Of a stretch of 12,949 nucleotides of DNA, positions 1 to 7,229 are shown piece after piece (the stretch's first letter is position 1; every line of letters begins with the position of its first letter). The notes under the pieces were generated by a model, which was not told the origin of the DNA, searched no databases, and was given only the letters and a program-made list of their open reading frames with translations. The DNA is from Methylobacter sp. (GTDB lineage: Bacteria > Pseudomonadota > Gammaproteobacteria > Methylococcales > Methylomonadaceae). The position numbers were made by a program, and so were the translations under genes. The DNA is taken from the NCBI GenBank assembly GCA_003158415.1, contig PMJA01000312.1:1-12949 (forward strand), written 5' to 3'.

Positions 1-168
1 CAGCCAGCAAATTGATACTTATGACCAAGGAATAAATAGGCTATTATTGACGATAGCCAGAAATTGCAAAATCAGCTGACTTCTTACTGCTGGTTAGGCA
101 CTTTTTGGGGAATTGGATATTGGTTAAATACCCCCATTAAGAACTGACAAAACACTACTGGAGATTAT

Positions 169-1140
169 ATGGCAGCAAACTCGTCATCGAAGTTAGTCAT
201 ATATGCTGCTCTCGTCGGCAATATTCTAGTTGTCTTAACGAAAGCCATTGCGGCGTCATGGACCGGCAGCTCGGCTATGCTGAGTGAGGCTATCCATTCG
301 TTAGTCGATACGGGCAACGAGGTACTGCTCCTTTACGGAATGCGCCGATCCGTCCGTCAGGCCGACCTGGAACATCCCCTCGGCTATGGTCGCGAACTCT
401 ATTTCTGGAGCTTTATTGTTGCACTCATGGTCTTTGCACTTGGGGCGGGCGTTTCCATCTATGAGGGAATCTTGCACATCCTGCTTCCAAAGCCTATCAG
501 CGACCCGCTGGTCAATTACGTGGTGCTGGGACTCGCTTTTCTGTTCGAGGGCGCATCCTGGTTGGTTGCTCTTCGACAGTTCAGGACGCTGAAAGGCTCA
601 CTTGGTTATTACGAGGCCTTCCGCAGAAGCAAAGATCCAATCTCGTTCATGGTGTTGATCGAGGATAGCGCGGCCTTGATTGGCATCCTGATCGCTGCCT
701 TAGGAACGTTCGTAGCCACAACCCTGGACGCCCCGATTTTCGATGGGGTTGCTTCGATCCTAATCGGATTGGTTCTGGCCGGCACCGCGAGCCTACTTGC
801 GAGGGAAAGCAAGAGCTTACTGCTCGGGGAGCGGGCGGACATTAAGCTCAGTGAATCAATTCTGCGTATTGCCGAAGGAGGGAGTCCGGCCTCGCGGGCT
901 AACGGTGTGCTGACGGTGCATCTCGCGCCGGATCAAATTCTCGTAGCGCTCAGCCTGGAATTTGCTGATGATCTTCGAACGCCACAGATAGAGGATGCGG
1001 TGATCAACATCGAGCGCAAAATTCGGGCAGCCCATCCTGAGGTTGTTACCTTATTTGTGAAGCCTCAAACGGCTTTAGCATTCAAGGAGACAATTCACTC
1101 TCGTTTTGGGGATCCGCCCGTCGGAGTAGTGCTGCGTTAA
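169..1140 (+). CDS. Cation diffusion facilitator (CDF) transporter, ZnT9-like subgroup
   Basis: This 323-residue inner-membrane protein probably exports a divalent metal ion such as Zn2+ in exchange for protons. The CDF signature is visible near residues 32-51 (TGSSAMLSEAIHSLVDTGNE), with candidate metal ligands H43 and D47 in TM2. It is followed by H69-P-L-G-Y-G, the conserved HPxGYG loop. The second metal-binding helix reads L163-I-E-D-S-A-A-L-I-G, so the usual HxxxD is replaced by an E165-D166 pair, as in the SLC30A9/ZnT9 branch. The motif LVALRQFRTLKG (about 132-143) also resembles that branch. Several hydrophobic segments precede a soluble C-terminal domain (about 225-310). The ATG is preceded by GGAG at 160-163 with 5-nt spacing. 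It is a single gene, convergent with the operon to its right. The CDF family is secure; the metal is not known. Confidence 0.9.
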   Translation: MAANSSSKLVIYAALVGNILVVLTKAIAASWTGSSAMLSEAIHSLVDTGNEVLLLYGMRRSVRQADLEHPLGYGRELYFWSFIVALMVFALGAGVSIYEGILHILLPKPISDPLVNYVVLGLAFLFEGASWLVALRQFRTLKGSLGYYEAFRRSKDPISFMVLIEDSAALIGILIAALGTFVATTLDAPIFDGVASILIGLVLAGTASLLARESKSLLLGERADIKLSESILRIAEGGSPASRANGVLTVHLAPDQILVALSLEFADDLRTPQIEDAVINIERKIRAAHPEVVTLFVKPQTALAFKETIHSRFGDPPVGVVLR

Positions 1141-1219
1141 ATCATGATTGATAGTCGACTTCATGCCGAATAAATCTATGTAGATAAGCATATTACGAGT
1201 GATCGTATCAGGGTTGGCC

Positions 1220-1287
1220 GTAAATCCGCCCATCCTTCGACAAGGCTCTCTTGAGTTTGTCGAAGGGTTCAGGACGAACGGATTTAC
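1220..1287. repeat. Nested inverted repeat (small palindromic element)
   Basis: An outer inverted repeat GTAAATCCG (1220-1228) / CGGATTTAC (1279-1287) encloses an inner stem CCTTCGACAA (1234-1243) / TTGTCGAAGG (1257-1266) with a 13-nt loop. The inner core resembles a dispersed CCTTCGACAAG-type palindrome known from several gammaproteobacterial genomes (from memory, not searched). It lies between the convergent CDF and PepSY genes, so it could also act as a bidirectional transcription stop. The rest of 1141-1367 shows no other structure that I can support. Confidence 0.7.
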
Positions 1288-1367
1288 TACTACAAAGCAT
1301 CGATAAAAAGTTTATACCCACTCTCTTTCACATAGAGCCGAAAAATTTTCTAACTCAACGTGAATAT

Positions 1368-3071
1368 CTATAAATACCTGTGCTTGCCTACAACTACGGA
1401 CTTACGATCTGCCGGTTCTTTCGTCTGCACTGATCTCTTGGAGCGCACCGATTTTTTAGGAAAAAAAGTATGTTTCAGGCGCCGCCAACCGACCACCAGC
1501 GAACTCGCGCCCAGTACTAAACCTAACGATACCCAAATCAACATCCAGATATCCCAGATGGGCCGTTGATATAGCCAACCGAAATCCCAGTGATGCAGGC
1601 CGGAAAATAACCAGCGCAATACCCGTCCGCTTCTGTCGAGCTTAGCGATCAGTTTTCCGTCTTGCGGATCCAGATAATAACGGGTGCCGACATCGTCAGC
1701 CATCGTCACCAATAACACCGGCAACGGTTTTTCCACCAAACTTTGATGGTGTCTGGGATAGTAGTAGCTGTCATAGTCAGTCAGAACTTCCTGTGACGCC
1801 ACTTTAGTCTCACCGGCGACGCGTCCTACCGCCGCTAACAGCGTGGCGTCGTTAAACTGCGTGGTGACGCCGTCTAGCGGTTGCGGCAGACGCTGTCCGT
1901 CGCGGGTATGCGCCAACAACACGCTATCGCCGCCCAAGCGCCGCCAGCCCAGTTCGACCACATCGGCGCCATCGACCGCCACAGACAATAATGTCGGTAA
2001 AACCGGTTGCCACAGTCGCATGACTTCGGGTAGACCTTTGCCCAGATAGCGGTTCAGTTCTTGTCGATTGGGATTGCCCTGATTAAATATTTTTCCGGGA
2101 TTAGTGTCGAGAAAACCGCTGAGCGCCCAGGACAGCACCACGATGCCGCCGACTAAACCGCTCCAAAAATGCCATTTAAACCAGAATTCGCGATAAGGTT
2201 GGGTGCGGCCTTGGGAATAGGTATGTTTGCCGCCGAAACCGGGTCGCCAACGCAACCAGCCGATAATCAGGCCGGTCAAGGTCGCTATCGTTGCCGATAA
2301 CCCCAGCCACAATTGTACGTCGTTGCGGATATGGCCTAGCCCCACGGACTCCAACGGTTTTAACAAATGCAGCCAGTTACCGGCCCAATAAAAAGCCCTA
2401 TCCATGCGCGTAGAGGCATGCAAGACTTCGCCGGTGCGGGAGGAAATAAGCAGTTCGCCGCCATCGTCGCCGACGGCGATACGATGGAAGGGACTCAAAG
2501 CATCCTGATTGCGCAGGATAATCGGCTTTTCAACGGTTTCGAGGTAGCGGGTTGTAATAATGCCGCTGGTGTTGCTGTCATGATCAAACCAGTTTTCGGC
2601 AATTTTTAACGCCTGATCCGGCGTGGTTTCGCGCACTGTGCCGTCTATCGCAGATAGGGCGAAACGCTGGCCTTTGCTATCTTCTACCAGCCACACCGGT
2701 TCTCCGCCGCTACGCACCAAACGGGCGTCGGCGATGCCGGGGACTGCATCCGCTGCTTTGCCTTTGCCGCCCTGATCTTCGGCACGACCGGATTGAGCGG
2801 CCATCGCTTCCATGCCTTCCATAGCTTTGGGCTTACGTTTAGCCGCTTCTTTACGTTGTTCGGCGCTACGATCCCAGGCATCGCCCAGGCTCAGCCAACC
2901 GACTTCAGGGGATAAGGTTTCGGCGTGAGCGAGTTGCTGACTGCGATTTTGCGTAGTCTGCGTGGAATACATAATCACCAAACCGGTAAAAAACCAAAAA
3001 AACATGAACAAGCCCAGCGCCACGCCAACCCAGCGATGGACTTGATATAACAACCAATTCAAAGACTTCAT
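1368..3071 (-). CDS. PepSY-associated transmembrane protein, possible haem-binding membrane reductase
   Basis: This 567-residue membrane protein has four predicted TM segments (about 15-37, 250-275, 300-322, 503-530) and two large extracytoplasmic PepSY-like regions between TM1 and TM2 and between TM3 and TM4. Histidines sit at the membrane ends in recurring contexts: V-H12-R-W-V-G, N-W-L-H235-L-L, W-H301-F-W-S-G and L-H493-H494-W-D-F. In PepSY-TM reductases of the FoxB/PiuB type such histidines bind haem, so a transmembrane electron-transfer role is inferred. Residues about 70-110 form a Lys/Ala/Met/Gly-rich, probably disordered insert. The start at 3071 was chosen because GAGG lies 6 nt upstream and residues M-K-S-L-N-W-L lead straight into TM1. 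A longer reading from 3155 would overlap Prx-A. It is the last gene of the redox operon, 46 nt after Prx-A. The family is fairly sure; the reaction is not. Confidence 0.82.
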   Translation of the reverse strand: MKSLNWLLYQVHRWVGVALGLFMFFWFFTGLVIMYSTQTTQNRSQQLAHAETLSPEVGWLSLGDAWDRSAEQRKEAAKRKPKAMEGMEAMAAQSGRAEDQGGKGKAADAVPGIADARLVRSGGEPVWLVEDSKGQRFALSAIDGTVRETTPDQALKIAENWFDHDSNTSGIITTRYLETVEKPIILRNQDALSPFHRIAVGDDGGELLISSRTGEVLHASTRMDRAFYWAGNWLHLLKPLESVGLGHIRNDVQLWLGLSATIATLTGLIIGWLRWRPGFGGKHTYSQGRTQPYREFWFKWHFWSGLVGGIVVLSWALSGFLDTNPGKIFNQGNPNRQELNRYLGKGLPEVMRLWQPVLPTLLSVAVDGADVVELGWRRLGGDSVLLAHTRDGQRLPQPLDGVTTQFNDATLLAAVGRVAGETKVASQEVLTDYDSYYYPRHHQSLVEKPLPVLLVTMADDVGTRYYLDPQDGKLIAKLDRSGRVLRWLFSGLHHWDFGWLYQRPIWDIWMLIWVSLGLVLGASSLVVGWRRLKHTFFPKKSVRSKRSVQTKEPADRKSVVVGKHRYL

Positions 3072-3117
3072 TGTGATCCTCTGAAAAATACTAAAGAAAT
3101 AATGTATAAAAGTACGG

Positions 3118-3705
3118 TTACTTTTGCTTTCCGTCCGCAAGCGGATGTTGCACAATTGCTAGCGCCTGCTCGACATTTTCTGCCGGTTTAAGCCCGTCCA
3201 CCGTGGCAAGAATTTTGCCATCGGTCGCAATGATGTAGGTGGTACGGGCAATAGAGCCATGATCGACCTGGACGCCGCGACTATCTTTTCTACCCGCAGT
3301 CGTTTCATCTACCTTTAAGCCGTAAGCATTGGCAATCTTGCCGTCGACATCCGATGCGACCGGGAACTTGCTGGCGCAATAGTCAGGATCAGCCGAGAAG
3401 TCGTTAAGCCGGTCTATACTGTCCAGCGACACGCCGACGATGGTGGCGCCTGCCGCCGTAAACTTGTCATGATTGACTGCGAAAGTCCGGGCTTGAATAT
3501 TGCAGCCGCGACCGTAAGCCGTTGGATAAAAATACACCACGACCGGGCCTTTTTTCAGCGACTCATACAGCGAATAGTCCAAAGGCTTACCGGCAAAAGA
3601 AGCTTGTGTTTTAAAATCGGGTGCTATATCGCCAGGCTGTAAGGCGGCAAGCACAGGGAACACTGCAATCAGCGATAACAAACCGGTAAGGAAAAAATGT
3701 TTCAT
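3118..3705 (-). CDS. Periplasmic peroxiredoxin A (AhpC/TSA, BCP/PrxQ-like), altered active-site Thr
   Basis: This 195-residue exported thioredoxin-fold protein should reduce hydroperoxides. A Sec signal peptide (cleavage near VLA20|A21) is followed by the Prx start PGDIAPDF (24-31) and the strand VVVYFYP. The peroxidatic Cys is C68 in P61-T-A-Y-G65-R-G-C68. The canonical motif is PxxxTxxC, and here the catalytic Thr position is Gly65. C110 in D-P-D-Y-C-A is a plausible resolving Cys, 42 residues on, reminiscent of PrxQ proteins with the resolving Cys in helix 3. The conserved FPVASD segment (114-119) follows. GGAG sits 6 nt before the ATG at 3705. It lies between the c4 cytochrome (54 nt upstream) and the PepSY gene, and is a paralogue of the product of 4485-5063. 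Peroxidase activity may be reduced because Thr is missing. Confidence 0.9.
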   Translation of the reverse strand: MKHFFLTGLLSLIAVFPVLAALQPGDIAPDFKTQASFAGKPLDYSLYESLKKGPVVVYFYPTAYGRGCNIQARTFAVNHDKFTAAGATIVGVSLDSIDRLNDFSADPDYCASKFPVASDVDGKIANAYGLKVDETTAGRKDSRGVQVDHGSIARTTYIIATDGKILATVDGLKPAENVEQALAIVQHPLADGKQK

Positions 3706-3759
3706 ATCAACTCCAGATAAGGGGTAGCAATAAATTTCATTAAGTGACTGGCTGGTTTA

Positions 3760-4482
3760 TTAAAGCCCGGAAATATAATCGGCCAGTGCATTTATTTCGT
3801 CATCGCTGAGTAATTTGGCTATTTTGTTCATGATGCCATCCGGGCTGTTGTTGCGCTCGCCCAGTTTCCAATTCGCCAATTGGGAACGCAAATAAACGCG
3901 GCGCTGGCCGCCAATCACCGGGTAAAACACATTATCGGCAACCCTGCCAATGCCGTTATCGCCGTGGCAACTGCTACAAGCCGGAATATCTCTGGCCGGG
4001 TCACCGTTCACGAACAAATTACTCGCCAGCGGATTAATAACTGCGCCGTCGCCTCGCATCGGTTTCTGACTGGCAAAATAAGCCGCTATATCGGCGATGT
4101 CGGCGGCCGTCAAATCCTCGGACATGAGGGTCATAATATTGTGCTTGCGAAAACCTGCCTGAAAATTGTTCAACTGCTTAATCAGGTAACCGGCATACTG
4201 CCCTGCATGATGGGGAATCTTGGCGTCGCTACTGTAGCCATCCGCACCGTGACATTCCTGGCAACGTCCGGCATCGGACTTTTCTTTGCCGATAACCGGG
4301 TTGCCGCCGCCTATGCGTTGCGCGGCATTCTCGGAAACATCTGCGGCCGTTGGCTTAACCGAGGCGATAAGAGCCAAGGTACTGATGACGATCAGGGATG
4401 TTCTCTTCCAGCGACCAGTCGACCGGGGTTGATGCCGCCTGGAGCCAGACGGTGGCAATGACGCCGGGCGCGGCAACCTCAT
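3760..4482 (-). CDS. Dihaem cytochrome c, c4-type
   Basis: This 240-residue periplasmic electron carrier has two class I cytochrome c domains. Haem sites are C74-Q-E-C-H78 and C169-S-S-C-H173. The c4 pattern is clear: IPHHAGQYAGYLIKQL (89-104) after haem 1 and PVIGGQRRVYLRSQL (188-202) after haem 2. Met117/Met120 and Met218 are candidate axial ligands. The signal region is odd: a Pro/Arg/Ser-rich stretch of about 25 residues precedes KRTSLIVISTLALIA (26-40). The only ATG in frame is at 4482, 2 nt after the Prx-B stop and with a weak Shine-Dalgarno, so translational coupling is likely. If codon 25 (TGG, W) were a start, the signal peptide would look textbook. As gene three of the redox operon it may pass electrons between the membrane and periplasmic partners. 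Confidence 0.9.
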   Translation of the reverse strand: MRLPRPASLPPSGSRRHQPRSTGRWKRTSLIVISTLALIASVKPTAADVSENAAQRIGGGNPVIGKEKSDAGRCQECHGADGYSSDAKIPHHAGQYAGYLIKQLNNFQAGFRKHNIMTLMSEDLTAADIADIAAYFASQKPMRGDGAVINPLASNLFVNGDPARDIPACSSCHGDNGIGRVADNVFYPVIGGQRRVYLRSQLANWKLGERNNSPDGIMNKIAKLLSDDEINALADYISGL

Positions 4483-4484
4483 GT

Positions 4485-5063
4485 TTACTTCGCAGTCGTC
4501 AACTGTTGCACAGCGGTCAGCGCCTGTTCCACATTTTCGGCTGGTTTAAGGCCGCCCAGTGTCGCGGCAATTTTGCCGTCAGGCGTAACGATAAACGTGG
4601 TGCGCTCGGCAAAACCGTGGGTGATGTCGACGCCGCGACTGTCTTTTTTGCCTTCCGCTGCGGCTTTAACCACCAGATCATAAGACTTGGAAATAGCGCC
4701 ATCGGCATCGGAGGCGACCGCGACTTTGCCTGCGCAATATTCAGGATCAGCCGAAAAATCGTTAAGCCGGTCGATACTGTCGAGAGACACGCCGATAATC
4801 GATGCGCCGGCGGCGGCGAATTTGTCGACATTTACAGCAAACGTGTGTGCTTGAATATTGCAGCCGCCGGTGTAGGCTGACGGATAAAAATAAACCACGA
4901 CCGGGCCTTTTTGCAGCGCATCTTTCAGCGAATAATTAAAAGCCTTACCGGCCTGGGACGCTTGAGTCTGGAAGTCGGGTGCGGCATCTCCAGCCTTCAA
5001 GGCGGCGACGGCGGGCAGCGTCATTGCACTAGACAGCAGGCAGCCCAATAGAAAACGTTTCAT
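4485..5063 (-). CDS. Periplasmic peroxiredoxin B (AhpC/TSA, BCP/PrxQ-like)
   Basis: This 192-residue exported peroxiredoxin is closely related to the product of 3118-3705; long stretches such as GVSLDSIDRLNDFSADP are shared. The signal peptide (residues 1-20, ending A-V-A) precedes PDF (29-31). The active site is P61-S-A-Y-T65-G-G-C68, so unlike its paralogue it keeps the canonical PxxxTxxC motif. C110 in D-P-E-Y-C-A is the likely resolving Cys. The ATG at 5063 has an AAGAG ribosome site and begins a proper signal peptide. The open frame extends upstream to 5186, but that reading would overlap the cytochrome gene before it. It lies 25 nt after the c'-like gene and 2 nt before the c4 gene, in the same operon. 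Its reductant is unknown; flanking cytochrome genes suggest a periplasmic electron source. Confidence 0.92.
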   Translation of the reverse strand: MKRFLLGCLLSSAMTLPAVAALKAGDAAPDFQTQASQAGKAFNYSLKDALQKGPVVVYFYPSAYTGGCNIQAHTFAVNVDKFAAAGASIIGVSLDSIDRLNDFSADPEYCAGKVAVASDADGAISKSYDLVVKAAAEGKKDSRGVDITHGFAERTTFIVTPDGKIAATLGGLKPAENVEQALTAVQQLTTAK

Positions 5064-5088
5064 AGTGTTACTCTTAAGAAGGTAGGGG

Positions 5089-5478
5089 TTAAAGCGGTTT
5101 ATAGGTGTCGTGACAAGCATCATCGCAAGATTTCGATATTTCAATCGCCTTATTGGACGCCGAATCGTAATCATTGGCTTCCACAAATTTCACAATTTCG
5201 GCGGCCAAATCTTCGTATTTTTTAGCATCGGCTACCGCATCGGCGGCATTGCCCCGTTTTGCAAAAAAACCTTCGACCAGCTTGAAATCGTTGTGCATTT
5301 TTTTTGCCAGTTCGATGGTCGCATTTGCGTCTTTGCTGGCAATATTGCCTTGCAGGTTGTGGGAATTGGTGTCTATAGACTCCATCAATTCTTCAAAATC
5401 GAATTCAGCTTCGGCATAGACGATGCCGCTGACCAACACGAACAGAATCCCGCAAAGTTTAATCATTTTACGCATCAT
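5089..5478 (-). CDS. Small exported c'-like cytochrome with a CX3CH haem motif
   Basis: This 129-residue protein has a signal peptide (K4-M-I-K then a hydrophobic run to about 22, V-Y-A|E) and a mostly helical, charged body, ending in C118-D-D-A-C-H123-D-T-Y-K-P-L. A single haem site at the extreme C terminus followed by D-x-Y-K is the layout of the cytochrome c'/c556 four-helix-bundle group. The spacing is unusual: three residues separate the cysteines, and direct reading of the codons TGC GAT GAT GCT TGT CAC confirms it. The start at 5478 (ATG, next to a second ATG) has AAGGA 5 nt upstream. The reading to 5517 would add 13 residues before it without a good ribosome site. It is the first gene of the redox operon. 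It could bind haem by an atypical attachment or have lost covalent haem. Confidence 0.75.
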   Translation of the reverse strand: MMRKMIKLCGILFVLVSGIVYAEAEFDFEELMESIDTNSHNLQGNIASKDANATIELAKKMHNDFKLVEGFFAKRGNAADAVADAKKYEDLAAEIVKFVEANDYDSASNKAIEISKSCDDACHDTYKPL

Positions 5479-5579
5479 TTTAATCCTTAAGTAGCGGTTT
5501 CCAGGCCGCCAGTCCATTGTATCTAAGCGATCGCATCGGTTAGGATAATGGGGTTATCTATTCAACAAATGTAGTTCAC

Positions 5580-5618
5580 AAAACATAAACCCGGAGGGCG
5601 TAACCATCCGGGTTTATG
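5580..5618 (-). terminator. Rho-independent terminator after the DUF1501 gene
   Basis: A 12-bp perfect stem, CATAAACCCGGA (5584-5595) with TCCGGGTTTATG (5607-5618), has an 11-nt loop. Read on the minus strand it is followed at once by TTTTG. It lies 32 nt past the DUF1501 stop and separates that unit from the redox operon, whose promoter should therefore lie within 5479-5580. I see no convincing -35/-10 pair there. Confidence 0.75.
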
Positions 5619-5649
5619 AATCCTCTTTTACCTATAAAACAAAGTTAGC

Positions 5650-7095
5650 TTATGCGATAAGCTCCTTAATCACCTTGCCATAAACAACGGTGGGACGTTC
5701 TGAACGGCCTTGATATTTATAAATCAATTTTAAGTGATCCAAGCCCATCTGATTTAACACGGTTGCATGCAGGTCATAAGTGTCTACGGCCAGCGTTTTG
5801 TCCGCCACCTGCAAACCGATTTCATCTGTTCCGCCGTAGGTCGTACCGGCTTTAACGCCGCCACCAGCCAACCATTGGGTATAACCCCAGGCATTGTGGT
5901 CGCGTCCGGTGCCGCTTTGTCCGTAAGACGTGCGGCCAAATTCCGAAGTCCACACCACCAGCGTTGAATCCAGCAAACCGCGTTCTTTTAAATCGGCCAG
6001 TAATGCGCCGATAGGTTTATCGACCGCTTTGGCATGTTTGCTATGGTTTTCTTCGAGGTTTTGATGAGCATCCCAGTTTCTGGTGTCGCCGCCCACATCG
6101 GTAGGGCCGGAAACGACTTGTATAAAGCGCACGCCGCGTTCAACTAAACGGCGGGCCCGCAACAAGCTGGTGCCGTAGCCTTTGGTCGCTTCGTCATTCA
6201 AGCCATAAGCTGTTTTAGTGGCTTCGGTTTCTTTACTCAGATCAACCGCTTCCGGCGCTGTACTTTGCATCCGTGAAGCCAGCTCGTAAGCGCGGACACG
6301 CGCCTGGAGTTCGGTATCGCCTGGATAAGCAGCATCTTTCTTTTCATTGAGCAACTTCAGTAGGCCTAAGTTTTCGCCTTGTTGTGCTACGCCTTCGGTT
6401 TCAGGCCGATCCAGATACAGGATTGGGGAATCGCCGGGGCGGAAGGCCGTGCCTTGGTAAACAGCCGGTAAAAAGCCTGAGCTCCAGTTGATCGAGCCGC
6501 CGGTAGGTTCCCTTTTACCGTTGTAAAGTACGACATACGCGGGCAAATCAGGATTGGCCGTACCCAGTGCGTAGTGTATCCAAGCGCCTAAAGACGGGCG
6601 GCCTGGATTCAAACCGCCGGTATTCAATTTCAGTATTGAAATATCGTGAGTCGCACCTACGGTCACGCTGGATTTAACAAAGGCGATTTTGTCGGCATGT
6701 TGGGCTATATTCGGCAGCAAGTCAGAAAACCAGGCTCCGCTTTCACCATGCTGTTTCCAGGTTCTGTTGGAAGCGAACAGCTTGCCGACGCCGCCTTGGG
6801 TACTGGTCTTGATGCCTTTCAGAAAAGAGGCGGGGACTTCTTGTCCTTGCAGCTTGATCAACTCAGGCTTGTAATCATATAAGTCGATGGTGCTGGGCGC
6901 GCCATCCATGTGCAGCCATATCACTGATTTCACTTTAGCCGGAAAGTGCGGCAGTTTCGGCGCCAAAGGATCGGCCAATTCAGCCGCGAACGCCGCCGAT
7001 ATGAAGCCGCCGCCCGGCAGCATGCCGCTCAACCCCAGTGCGCCTAAGCCATAACCTGATTTGAGTAAAAAGTCTCTACGCGATTTATTGTTCAT
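5650..7095 (-). CDS. Tat-exported DUF1501 protein (sulfatase/phosphatase-superfamily fold)
   Basis: This 481-residue secreted protein belongs to DUF1501, related to the alkaline phosphatase/sulfatase superfamily but without an assigned reaction. It begins with a Tat signal (S5-R6-R7-D-F-L, a Gly-rich hydrophobic stretch, likely cleavage after A-F-A37). The family opening V-I-W-L-H62-M-D64-G-A-P-S-T-I-D71-L-Y-D74 follows; these His and Asp residues are candidate metal ligands. Late motifs include T-S-E-F-G-R-T, G-R-D-H-N-A-W-G, W-L-A-G-G-G, D-L-H-A-T and H-L-K-L-I-Y-K-Y-Q-G-R. Length is normal for the family. The ATG at 7095 has AGGA about 10 nt upstream. It follows the DUF1549/DUF1553 gene, its usual genomic partner in Planctomycetes, after a 134-nt gap holding a hairpin. 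Confidence 0.9.
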   Translation of the reverse strand: MNNKSRRDFLLKSGYGLGALGLSGMLPGGGFISAAFAAELADPLAPKLPHFPAKVKSVIWLHMDGAPSTIDLYDYKPELIKLQGQEVPASFLKGIKTSTQGGVGKLFASNRTWKQHGESGAWFSDLLPNIAQHADKIAFVKSSVTVGATHDISILKLNTGGLNPGRPSLGAWIHYALGTANPDLPAYVVLYNGKREPTGGSINWSSGFLPAVYQGTAFRPGDSPILYLDRPETEGVAQQGENLGLLKLLNEKKDAAYPGDTELQARVRAYELASRMQSTAPEAVDLSKETEATKTAYGLNDEATKGYGTSLLRARRLVERGVRFIQVVSGPTDVGGDTRNWDAHQNLEENHSKHAKAVDKPIGALLADLKERGLLDSTLVVWTSEFGRTSYGQSGTGRDHNAWGYTQWLAGGGVKAGTTYGGTDEIGLQVADKTLAVDTYDLHATVLNQMGLDHLKLIYKYQGRSERPTVVYGKVIKELIA

Positions 7096-7143
7096 ACTGT
7101 TTGTTTCCTGGAAATTTTAAAGTGGCTACCCGTTAGGCCGGAC

Positions 7144-7188
7144 AAAAAACTTAAGTTGACCTGCCGGGCTGATAAGCCCCGGCAGGTC
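7144..7188 (-). terminator. Hairpin between the DUF1549/DUF1553 and DUF1501 genes
   Basis: An 11-bp GC-rich perfect stem, CCCGGCAGGTC (7178-7188) with GACCTGCCGGG (7158-7168), has a 9-nt loop. Read on the minus strand, T6 follows after 8 nt (complement of 7144-7149). The offset makes it either a partial terminator, setting the ratio of the two proteins, or an mRNA-stabilising structure. Confidence 0.55.
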
Positions 7189-7229
7189 GGCCTTTCGTTA
7201 AGTGAGAAACCTAAATGTGATGTGTTTCA

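Noticed and set aside
3072..3155. N-terminal extension of the PepSY-TM frame to 3155
   Set aside because: It would overlap the end of Prx-A, adds residues unlike a signal or membrane segment, and a good ribosome site precedes the ATG at 3071.
3880..4461. 193-codon plus-strand open frame opposite the c4 cytochrome gene
   Set aside because: It is antisense to a well-supported dihaem cytochrome and shows no recognisable domain.
4398..4880. 160-codon plus-strand open frame opposite Prx-B
   Set aside because: It is antisense to a conserved peroxiredoxin gene and explained by its codon composition.
5064..5186. N-terminal extension of Prx-B to 5186
   Set aside because: It overlaps the c'-like cytochrome; the ATG at 5063 starts a proper signal peptide.
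5110..5490. 126-codon plus-strand open frame opposite the c'-like cytochrome
   Set aside because: It is antisense to a gene with a signal peptide, ribosome site and operon context; it has no family features.
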